A DNA stretch of 14,847 nucleotides, taken from Anaerolineae bacterium. Lineage in GTDB: Bacteria > Chloroflexota > Anaerolineae > Aggregatilineales > Phototrophicaceae. Position numbers and translations under genes: made by a program. Of the stretch, positions 1 through 6,704 are shown piece by piece. The notes beneath the pieces were generated by a model, which was not told the origin of the DNA, did no database searches, and worked only from the letters and a program-made list of their open reading frames with translations. Location: contig JADLHH010000323.1 of the NCBI GenBank assembly GCA_020848855.1, positions 1 to 14,847 on the forward strand, written 5' to 3'. Each line of letters opens with the position of its first letter. The first letter of the stretch is position 1.

Positions 1-2
1 CC

Positions 3-893
3 GCGCACCTGCAGGGCGTGGATGCGCCTATCCACACGGACAGGCGCGGGCGCGAAGTCTACGACTACACGGAGCACGTGCTGAAAGTGCTGGAGCACCT
101 GGGCATTGACGTGCTGATCCCCATCGGCGGCGACGACACGCTCGGCTATGGCGAGCGGCTGTCGCGCGTAGGGGCGCGGGTCATCGGCATCCCAAAGACG
201 ATGGACAATGACGTGTACGGCACCGATTTCTGCATCGGCTTCTCGACCGCCGTCACCCGCAGCGTGGAGTTCATTCACGCGCTGCGCACGTCCGCCGGGT
301 CGCACGAGCGCATCGCCGTCGTCGAATTGTTCGGGCGCAACTCCGGCGAAACGTCGCTGATCGCGGCGTATCTGGCGGGCGTTGACCGGGCGCTGATTTC
401 CGAAGTGCCGTTCGATATCGAGAAGCTCGCCCACTTGATCGCCGATGACAAGCATTCGAACCCCAGCAATTATGCCATGCTGACGGTTTCGGAAGGCGCG
501 CACCCCATCGAGGGGCAGATTGTCGAAGGCGGTCCCGAAGACGCTTTCGGGCACAAGAAGCTCGGCGGCATTGGGCAGTACGTTGGCGACACGCTGAAGA
601 AGCTGACGGGCAGCAATGTCATTTACCAGCAGCTTGGCTACCTGATGCGCGGCGGCGCGCCCGATTCGCTCGACCTGATGGTCGCCGCGAACTTCGCCCA
701 CATGGCGATGGGCTTGGTCGAACGGGGCGAATCCGGGCGGCTGGTGTGCCTCCAGCGCGGCGTTTACAGCGACGTGCCGATTTCGACCCTGGTGCAGGGC
801 AAGAAGCGCGTGAACGTGCCGGAATTGTACGATGTGGACTGCTATCGTCCGCGCGTCCGGCATGTGCTGGGGATGCCCATGTTCCTGACTTAG
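3..893 (+). CDS. 6-phosphofructokinase, probable pyrophosphate-dependent type (5' partial)
   Basis: Interconverts fructose 6-phosphate and fructose 1,6-bisphosphate in glycolysis. The reading frame is open to the window edge, so the N-terminal part with the first glycine-rich loop is missing; a GTG at 18 is not a credible start. A GGDD motif lies at nt 126-137 and PKTMDND at nt 192-212. In this family, Asp in place of the second Gly of GGDG, together with Lys before T-x-DND, marks PPi-dependent enzymes, whereas ATP enzymes have GGDG and a Gly. The catalytic Asp of the DND motif is present. Further along, ELFGRNSG replaces the usual EVMGRxxG, and a [13 protein letters not shown] segment corresponds to the QRGG sugar-phosphate loop. 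The protein ends normally at a TAG. The next gene downstream is a second phosphofructokinase. Family assignment is secure; donor specificity is inferred from two residues. Confidence 0.9.
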   Translation, partial: AHLQGVDAPIHTDRRGREVYDYTEHVLKVLEHLGIDVLIPIGGDDTLGYGERLSRVGARVIGIPKTMDNDVYGTDFCIGFSTAVTRSVEFIHALRTSAGSHERIAVVELFGRNSGETSLIAAYLAGVDRALISEVPFDIEKLAHLIADDKHSNPSNYAMLTVSEGAHPIEGQIVEGGPEDAFGHKKLGGIGQYVGDTLKKLTGSNVIYQQLGYLMRGGAPDSLDLMVAANFAHMAMGLVERGESGRLVCLQRGVYSDVPISTLVQGKKRVNVPELYDVDCYRPRVRHVLGMPMFLT

Positions 894-894
894 C

Positions 895-926
895 GCGGCG
901 ATGGTGTCTGTAGTTCAAGTCGCCGC
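895..926 (+). other. Possible stem-loop after the first phosphofructokinase gene
   Basis: GCGGCGA (895-901) pairs with TCGCCGC (920-926) around an 18-nt loop, starting just after the stop codon. There is no U-run, so it may be a weak terminator, an RNA-stability hairpin or chance. The remaining gap up to 982 holds only an AGGA Shine-Dalgarno-like sequence near 968-971. Confidence 0.35.
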
Positions 927-981
927 TTCTATGAACGCACGACCGGTAAGAATAGCCCTGGAATTGTAGGAACAGCGACTT

Positions 982-3237
982 ATGACAACCAAACGTCTCG
1001 CCGTCATGACCAGCGGAGGCGACGCACCGGGGATGAACGCCGCGATACGGGCGATTGTGCGTATTGCGCTCAATCGCGGCGTTGAAGTCTTCGCCATTTA
1101 CGAAGGATATCAGGGGCTGATCGACGACGGCTGCATCCGCAGGATGACCTGGGATTCAGTCGGCGGCATCCTGCATCGCGGCGGAACCGTGATTGGCACG
1201 GCGCGCTGCGACGAATTCCGCACACATGAAGGGCGGCGCGTTGCCGCCCTCAACCTGCTCAAAAACGGCATCGACAACCTGATCATCATCGGCGGCGACG
1301 GCAGCCTCACCGGGGCGAACCTGTTCCGGCAGGAATGGCGCACGCTGCTCGCGGAGCTGGTCGAGGCGGGCGAGATCACGCAGGAGATGGCGGACAACCA
1401 TTCCCAACTGACCATCGTCGGGCTGGTCGGCTCCATCGATAACGACATGTTCGGCACTGACATGACCATCGGCGCGGATACGGCGCTGCACCGCATCACC
1501 GAAGCGGTGGACGCCATCAGCAGCACCGCCGCCAGCCACCAGCGCACGTTCGTGGTCGAGGTCATGGGGCGCAACTGCGGCTATCTGGCGCTGATGGCGT
1601 CGATTGCTACCGGCGCGGACTGGGTGCTGATCCCCGAAAGCCCGCCGGACATCGACAACTGGGAAGCCAAAATGATCGCCGACCTCAAGGCGGGGCGCAA
1701 GGCGGGACGACGCGACAGCATCGTGATCATCGCCGAAGGCGCGCACGACCGCGACGGCAACCCAATCGACAGCGCCCACGTCTGCAAGGTGCTGGAAGAC
1801 AACCTGCACGAGGAAGTCCGCGTGACGGTGCTGGGGCACGTCCAGCGCGGCGGGTCGCCGAGCGCCTTCGACCGCAACCTCGGCACATTGATGGGCAACG
1901 CGGCGGTGGAAACCGTCCTGAACGCGACGCCGGATACCGAGCCGGTGCTGATTGGTATGCGCAACAACCGCATGGTTCGCTCACCGCTGATGGACTGTGT
2001 CGAGAAAACCCACGCCGTCGCCGCCGCTATCGCCGCGAAGGATTACGACCGGGCGATGGATTTGCGTGGCAGCAGCTTCAGGCAGGGTTTCCGCACGCTG
2101 CGCACGCTGCTGCGCTCCCTGCCCCACGAGCCGACTCCCGGTCAGAAACGGCTGCGGCTGGCGGTGATGAACTCCGGCGCGCCCGCCCCCGGCATGAATA
2201 CGGCGATCCGCACGGCGGTGCGCATCGGGCTGGATCAGGGCAACATCATGCTCGGCGTCACCAACGGCTTTCAGGGGCTGATCGATGGCAGCATCCGCGA
2301 AATGGACTGGATGAGCGTCAACGGCTGGGCGTCGATGGGCGGCTCGGAACTCGGCGCGAACCGCGAAGTGCCCACCGGGCGCGACCTGTACGCCATCGCC
2401 CGAACCATCGAAAAGTTCGACATTCACGGCTTGCTGATCATCGGCGGGTGGTCTGCCTATCAGGGCGCGTACCAGCTTTACCGCGACAAGGATAACTTCC
2501 CGGCGTTCAACATCCCCATGATCTGCCTGCCCGCGTCAATCAACAACAGTCTGCCCGGCTCGGAACTCAGCATCGGCGCGGATACCGCGCTGAACAACAT
2601 CATGTGGGCGGTCGACCGCATCAAGCAGTCGGCAATTGCCCAGCGGCGCTGTTTCGTGGTGGAAGTCATGGGGCGACACTGCGGCTATCTCGCGCTCATG
2701 AGCGGCTTGGCAACCGGCGCCGAGCGCGTCTATCTGAACGAGGAAGGCGTCACCCTGCACGATCTTCAGGTCGACCTCGACAAGCTGATGACCGGCTTCC
2801 GAAGCGGCAAGCGGCTGGGGCTGATCATCCGCAATGAGAACGCCAACCCGATCTACACGTCAGGCTTTATGGCGGCACTGTTCGAAGAGGAAGGAGGCGG
2901 CTTATTCGACGTCCGCCAGACGATTTTAGGACACGTCCAGCAAGGCGGTGACCCGTCGCCGTTCGACCGCATTCAGGCGACCCGGCTGGCAGCCCGCTGC
3001 ATCGAATTCCTGATCGAGAACGCCCACTCGGACTCGCCGGAAAGCGCGTTCATCGGCATTGAATCGGGCGGAATTCAGATACACGGGATCGAAGAGATGG
3101 CACGCATGGTCGACCAGACCCACCAGCGCCCGAAAAAGCAGTGGTGGCTGGACCTGCGTCCCATCGCAAAAGTCCTTGCCCAACCGGCGCCAGAGGTCAC
3201 GCCGGACGCAAGCCGGCTTGAAACCGTCAGCCCATAA
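982..3237 (+). CDS. Two-domain (eukaryote-type) ATP-dependent 6-phosphofructokinase
   Basis: Phosphorylates fructose 6-phosphate, the committed step of glycolysis. The 751 residues hold two tandem PFK domains, as in animal and fungal PFK-1 and unlike the roughly 320-residue bacterial enzyme. The N-half (about 1-330) is intact: GGDAPG 12-17, R75, GGDGS 104-108 (ATP type), SIDND 151-155 with catalytic D153, R188, MGR 195-197, AEG 251-253, R280 and HVQRGG 286-291. The C-half (about 390-735) has lost the nucleotide and catalytic signatures: SGAPAPG 398-404, GGWSA 488-492 and SINNS 519-523. It keeps a sugar-phosphate set: R461, R556, MGR 563-565, E619, R645, HVQQ 651-654 and R716. These are the positions that bind fructose 2,6-bisphosphate in human PFKM, as I recall them. 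The tail at 718-733 (KKQWWLDLRPIAKVLA) also mirrors the animal enzyme. AGGA precedes the ATG by 10 nt. Activity of the N-half is likely; the C-half effector is unknown. Confidence 0.95.
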   Translation: MTTKRLAVMTSGGDAPGMNAAIRAIVRIALNRGVEVFAIYEGYQGLIDDGCIRRMTWDSVGGILHRGGTVIGTARCDEFRTHEGRRVAALNLLKNGIDNLIIIGGDGSLTGANLFRQEWRTLLAELVEAGEITQEMADNHSQLTIVGLVGSIDNDMFGTDMTIGADTALHRITEAVDAISSTAASHQRTFVVEVMGRNCGYLALMASIATGADWVLIPESPPDIDNWEAKMIADLKAGRKAGRRDSIVIIAEGAHDRDGNPIDSAHVCKVLEDNLHEEVRVTVLGHVQRGGSPSAFDRNLGTLMGNAAVETVLNATPDTEPVLIGMRNNRMVRSPLMDCVEKTHAVAAAIAAKDYDRAMDLRGSSFRQGFRTLRTLLRSLPHEPTPGQKRLRLAVMNSGAPAPGMNTAIRTAVRIGLDQGNIMLGVTNGFQGLIDGSIREMDWMSVNGWASMGGSELGANREVPTGRDLYAIARTIEKFDIHGLLIIGGWSAYQGAYQLYRDKDNFPAFNIPMICLPASINNSLPGSELSIGADTALNNIMWAVDRIKQSAIAQRRCFVVEVMGRHCGYLALMSGLATGAERVYLNEEGVTLHDLQVDLDKLMTGFRSGKRLGLIIRNENANPIYTSGFMAALFEEEGGGLFDVRQTILGHVQQGGDPSPFDRIQATRLAARCIEFLIENAHSDSPESAFIGIESGGIQIHGIEEMARMVDQTHQRPKKQWWLDLRPIAKVLAQPAPEVTPDASRLETVSP

Positions 3238-3249
3238 GCAATTGGGGCT

Positions 3250-3274
3250 GGCTCCACCCAAAAGAGCCTTTTTT
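3250..3274 (+). terminator. Small Rho-independent terminator
   Basis: GGCTC (3250-3254) pairs with GAGCC (3264-3268) around a 9-nt loop and is followed at once by six T (3269-3274). The stem is short, so termination may be partial. It lies 12 bp after the two-domain PFK stop and just before the Shine-Dalgarno of the next gene, so some read-through is plausible. Confidence 0.5.
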
Positions 3275-3299
3275 GGCACACGAGGTTGAAGGATGAACC

Positions 3300-4301
3300 A
3301 TGAACCTCGAAACAAAATATCTCCATTTATCGCTGCGATCACCGCTGGTCGTCTCGGCATGTCCGCTTTCGAAAGAACTGGATAACGTCCTGCGGATGGA
3401 AGACGCCGGCGCCGGCGCGGTCGTGCTGTATTCGCTGTTCGAGGAGCAGGTGCGCGTCGAACGGCAGATCGTCGACTACTACAAGTCGCATCCCACGGCG
3501 ACTCCGGCGGACGCGCTGGCGCTGTTCCCGGAACGCAAACAGTTCCACGCCGGGCTGGACGATTATCTGGAACACATCCACCGCTGCAAATCCGCCGTCG
3601 CCATCCCGATCATCGCCAGCCTGAACTGCCAGACGCTCGGCAACTGGACGGACTTCGCCCAGAAGATCGAGCAGGCAGGCGCGGACGCGCTGGAACTGAA
3701 CATCTATCACATCCCGACCAACATGGATCAGTCGGCAGAGCAGATCGAAGCCATCTACCTGACTATACTGGGGATCGTCCGGTCGGCAGTCAAAATCCCG
3801 GTGGCGGTCAAGCTCAGCCCGTATTTCACCAATCTGGCGCATCTGGCGCGGCAGCTCGACACCGCCGGGGCGGACGCCCTGGTGCTGTTCAACCGCTTTT
3901 ACCAGCCGGATTTCGACCCGAAGACCCTGAATCTCCTGTCGGACATCCCACTCGGCACACAGGCGGATTCGCGCCTGCCGCTCCACTGGATCGCCATCCT
4001 GTACGGCTACGTCCGGGCGGATTTGGCGGCGACGGGCGGCATCTACACCGCCGAAGACGTGGTCAAGATGCTGATGGTCGGGGCGAAAGTCACGCTGCTG
4101 GCATCGGTGCTGATCAAGCAGGGCATCGACCAGTTGCGGGTGATCGACGACAAACTGCGGCGGTGGCTGGACGAGAACGATTACACATCGCTGGCAGGTC
4201 TGCACGGCATCCTGCGACAGTTCCACAGCAGGAACGCCAGCACGTTCGAACGCGGAGCCTACCTGCGCGCCATCATGTCCGACGAGCCGGGCAGCAAGTA
4301 G
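3300..4301 (+). CDS. Dihydroorotate dehydrogenase-like FMN flavoprotein
   Basis: A TIM-barrel flavoprotein of the dihydroorotate dehydrogenase superfamily, 333 residues. It resembles the divergent DHOD-like group often seen near pyruvate:ferredoxin oxidoreductase, more than true PyrD. Visible motifs are the N-terminal SPLVVSACPL (14-23), ELNIYHIPTN (132-141) where PyrD has an ELNxSCPN-like motif, the FMN-contacting VKLSPYF (170-176), and ATGGIYTAEDV (244-254), the phosphate-binding loop that is well kept in the family. The altered NIYHIPT segment argues against assigning pyrimidine synthesis, and no pyr genes are nearby. The ATG at 3300 follows GAAGG (3288-3292) at good spacing; an ATG at 3293 is in another frame. 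It may be partly co-transcribed with the PFK gene through the weak terminator. It stops 15 bp before the end of a convergent gene. Fold is secure; substrate is unknown. Confidence 0.85.
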   Translation: MNLETKYLHLSLRSPLVVSACPLSKELDNVLRMEDAGAGAVVLYSLFEEQVRVERQIVDYYKSHPTATPADALALFPERKQFHAGLDDYLEHIHRCKSAVAIPIIASLNCQTLGNWTDFAQKIEQAGADALELNIYHIPTNMDQSAEQIEAIYLTILGIVRSAVKIPVAVKLSPYFTNLAHLARQLDTAGADALVLFNRFYQPDFDPKTLNLLSDIPLGTQADSRLPLHWIAILYGYVRADLAATGGIYTAEDVVKMLMVGAKVTLLASVLIKQGIDQLRVIDDKLRRWLDENDYTSLAGLHGILRQFHSRNASTFERGAYLRAIMSDEPGSK

Positions 4302-4316
4302 GGCGGCGCTCCCGGC

Positions 4317-4988
4317 TCAACCCACCTCGCGGTCGAGCAGCTTTCTGACCAGCGGGTGACCGAATACGCCGATATTTTCCGCGACCAGCCAGGCATCCTG
4401 CTGGTTGGGCTTCAGCACGTGCGCTGTGACGACCAGCTTCGGAAGCTGCGGCGTGGGCAGCGTGCCGACGGCATAAGTCTGCCTCACGACGCGGTCAGCT
4501 TCTTCAAACGACATCGGCGGCAGCATACTGATGATCTTGTACGTCTGCCGCTGGAATTCCTGCGCTTCCGGCTCAAGCAGTATCTGCGCCCGCAGCCTGC
4601 CCAGTTCGGCGCCGAGATACGCCGACCAGATATGGATCGCCCGTCGGTCGCTCGCCTCGCGGGTGAGCGTTTTCATCAACCGCGACCGAAATCCGTAGTC
4701 CATGCGGTACAGCCGGGCTATCGCGTCGAGGATATTCTGGTTGATGGTGAGGATCGAGTCCAGCGCAGCTTCCGCCACGCTGCAGCGCCCGACGAAATAA
4801 CCCTCGAAGCCGGTTCCTGTCTCGAAATACGGGTTGCTGTGCTTGCGCACGGTTTCCCACGCGAGATAGGACTTCTCCATATAGTCGTGGCTGACCTGCT
4901 GGTCGATGTGCAGCCCGTTGATGTACAGCCAGGTGTAAAGCGTTCGACCAAACGGCACTTCGCTTTTGACTGTGATAGTTCCGTGCAT
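4317..4988 (-). CDS. Conserved-looking hypothetical protein, 223 aa
   Basis: I do not recognise this family. The protein looks soluble: there is no signal peptide or membrane segment. Residues 1-35 look beta-rich, followed by a mostly helical region (about 36-160) with many aromatic and charged residues, and a C-terminal part (about 165-223) that includes a hydrophobic LPKLVVTAHVL stretch. Balanced composition makes it far more credible than the Arg/His-rich frame on the opposite strand. The start is uncertain: AGAGG directly abuts the ATG at 4988, too close for an ideal Shine-Dalgarno, so initiation could be at a later codon such as the Met at residue 37. It is convergent with the DHOD-like gene, and upstream lies a gap shared with the divergent secreted SH3 protein gene. 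No function is proposed. Confidence 0.6.
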   Translation of the reverse strand: MHGTITVKSEVPFGRTLYTWLYINGLHIDQQVSHDYMEKSYLAWETVRKHSNPYFETGTGFEGYFVGRCSVAEAALDSILTINQNILDAIARLYRMDYGFRSRLMKTLTREASDRRAIHIWSAYLGAELGRLRAQILLEPEAQEFQRQTYKIISMLPPMSFEEADRVVRQTYAVGTLPTPQLPKLVVTAHVLKPNQQDAWLVAENIGVFGHPLVRKLLDREVG

Positions 4989-5243
4989 CCTCTACTTCAG
5001 AGCATACGCCCGGTAGTGACGCGCCGGCAGCGCACGAAAAGAACGTTGTCTGCGCGCCAATTAATGGTGTACTCCCTTTCGCGGCGCGGCGTCAAGCGGC
5101 TTTACTCCTGACATGACATGAGGGTTGTCACCACTGAGCCGCCCGCTTCACGCCCCGGTTTCGGCAAAAAGCTGCCAGATTCCCGCTAAAACCGCTTACA
5201 ATAGGGTGACATGAAACAGGTTTCCCTTATGAAGGATGACGAT
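4989..5243. promoter_or_regulatory. Divergent intergenic region with a candidate promoter for the SH3 protein gene
   Basis: About 255 bp without a credible gene. On the plus strand, TACAAT at 5197-5202 is a plausible -10 box, with CTGCCA (5172-5177) as a weak -35 at a long 19-bp spacing. Transcription would start near 5209, giving a short leader to the ATG at 5244. On the minus strand, TATGCT (5001-5006) could be a -10 for the hypothetical gene, without a good -35. I see no repeat or RNA gene here. Confidence 0.35.
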
Positions 5244-6575
5244 ATGGCTGGAAACAGGCGCTGGTTCGTGGCGCTGCTGCTGGCAGCGCTGGTATTCGGG
5301 ATTGCGGTTGGAGCCGCCGCGCAGGGCGACAGCGACGGCACGCTCGTATTCGGGCAGCCGCTCCCACAGCAGATCGAAGCGGGGCAAATCCTCAATTACG
5401 ACTATACGCTCGCCCAGCCGAGCAACGTCACTATTCAGGCGCTTGGCGACACCACTCAGCCGACAATCGCCATCCTGCGCGACGGCGTGACGCTCGCCCA
5501 GCAGGTGAACGCCGAAGGCAGCCTGACTGTTGCGCTCAGCGCGCTGCTGGATGCCGGCACGTACACCGTCCAGATCGACTCGGCGAACAAGAGCGCCGGG
5601 CTGGTCGTCGTCTTCGTCGTGAATGAAACACCCATGACCACCACCGCCATCACCCCCGGCACCCCGGTAAACGGCGCGGTCGATACCGGCTCACCGCTAG
5701 CGCTGTACACCTTCACGGCGCTGGCGGAATCCGCCCTGCTCTATGTCGAAAGCGGCGCGCCGTCGAACGGCGTTGGGGTGCGCGTCGTCAATATGACCAC
5801 CGGCGCGGAAAGCGCGCAGGTCGCGCCCAGTCTGCTTGGCGCCCGGCTGCGCATCCCGGCGGGCAGCGACGCTTATCAGGTCGAAGTGCGTAACGACGAC
5901 GCCAGCAGCAGCACCGCCTTCACGATCTGTCTGGCGAGCGTCAGCACCGGCGGCTGCGAAGTAGGCGCAGCCGTCACGCAGCCCCCGGTCGTCACCGAGG
6001 AAGCGCCGGCGTTCATCCCCTGCACGATCACGCCTTCAGCGGCAGACGGGTTCAACATCCGCCAGTCAGCGAGCACCACGGCGCGGATCGAGACCGCTTT
6101 AGCCGCCGGCTCGTCCGCCGACGTGATCGGCATCTCGCCGGATGGTCAGTTCTATAACGTCCTGCATCGGGGCTATAACGGCTGGGTCGCCGTCTCGGCG
6201 GTCATCAGCGCTGGCAACTGCGGCACGGACACGATCCTGATCATCAACCCGCCGCCGGTCATTCCTGAGACCGAACAGCAGCAGCAGCTCGCCCCCCCGC
6301 CGACCGCCGCGCCGCCCGCTCAGCCGCCGCAGCAGAGCGGCGCCTGCCTGCTCACGCTCACGGGCGACCAACTGGTCTACACGACCCCGATTGCCCAGGC
6401 GGACTACATTTACGATCAGGTGCACCCCGGCTACGAGTTGATCCCGACCGGGCGGCTGGCGGATAACACCTGGTGGAAGACGAATTATCTCGATTCGTGG
6501 ATTCAGACGAGCGTGTTCGGCACAACCGTGCAGGTGAGCGGGAACTGCGCCGGGCTGCCGATCGTTTCGCCGTAA
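5244..6575 (+). CDS. Secreted multi-domain protein with bacterial SH3 domain(s)
   Basis: An exported protein, probably binding the cell wall or a surface ligand. The ATG at 5244 is chosen because AAGGA (5232-5236) precedes it by 7 nt and it gives a clean signal peptide: basic GNRR, hydrophobic core 7-23, AxA-type cleavage near residue 26. In-frame ATGs at 5211 and 5229 add an acidic leader and fit poorly. The mature part has two beta-sandwich segments (about 32-128 and 131-230), each resembling bacterial pre-peptidase C-terminal (PPC) domains with the GQPLPQQIEAGQ and PGTPVNGAVDTG type openings. An SH3-type-3 domain follows (about 260-327, with FNIRQSAS and GYNGWVAVS). Then come a Pro/Gln-rich linker (about 336-366) and a second SH3-like module (about 367-438). 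Cys pairs flank both C-terminal modules. No catalytic domain is seen. Domain names are from recognisable patterns, not a profile search. Confidence 0.85.
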   Translation: MAGNRRWFVALLLAALVFGIAVGAAAQGDSDGTLVFGQPLPQQIEAGQILNYDYTLAQPSNVTIQALGDTTQPTIAILRDGVTLAQQVNAEGSLTVALSALLDAGTYTVQIDSANKSAGLVVVFVVNETPMTTTAITPGTPVNGAVDTGSPLALYTFTALAESALLYVESGAPSNGVGVRVVNMTTGAESAQVAPSLLGARLRIPAGSDAYQVEVRNDDASSSTAFTICLASVSTGGCEVGAAVTQPPVVTEEAPAFIPCTITPSAADGFNIRQSASTTARIETALAAGSSADVIGISPDGQFYNVLHRGYNGWVAVSAVISAGNCGTDTILIINPPPVIPETEQQQQLAPPPTAAPPAQPPQQSGACLLTLTGDQLVYTTPIAQADYIYDQVHPGYELIPTGRLADNTWWKTNYLDSWIQTSVFGTTVQVSGNCAGLPIVSP

Positions 6576-6587
6576 CTGCTTCGCTTT

Positions 6588-6701
6588 CCCCTCAACCCCT
6601 AACCCCTTCTCCCACACAGGTGGGGAGAAGGGGAACCAAGCCCCTCTCTCCGCTTGCGTGGGAGAGGGGCAGGATGCGTTAGCATCCGGGGTGAGGGGTT
6701 A
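6588..6701. repeat. GC-rich palindromic intergenic element between convergent genes
   Basis: A 114-bp block of nested inverted repeats. The outer arms are CCCCTCAACCCC (6588-6599) and GGGGTGAGGGG (6688-6698), complementary except for one bulged A. Inside are a perfect 11-bp stem (6603-6613 with 6623-6633, loop of 9), a 9-bp stem (6640-6648 with 6662-6670) and a 6-bp stem (GGATGC 6672-6677 with GCATCC 6682-6687, tetraloop). It fills the gap between the ends of the SH3 gene and the GH9 gene, so it can act as a bidirectional terminator. Its CCCCTAACCCC/GAGAGGGG style resembles dispersed palindromic repeats seen in many bacterial genomes; membership of a repeat family is inference. Confidence 0.7.
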
Positions 6702-6704
6702 TAT

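Noticed and set aside
4356..5111. Long plus-strand open frame (251 aa) opposite the hypothetical gene
   Set aside because: Its translation is rich in Arg, His, Gln and Asp with no domain pattern, as expected for the complement of a real gene; the minus-strand protein has a balanced composition.
5211..5243. ATG at 5211 or 5229 as start of the SH3 protein
   Set aside because: The -10 box would leave almost no leader for 5211, no Shine-Dalgarno precedes either codon properly, and the extra acidic residues spoil the signal peptide; 5244 has AAGGA at 7 nt.
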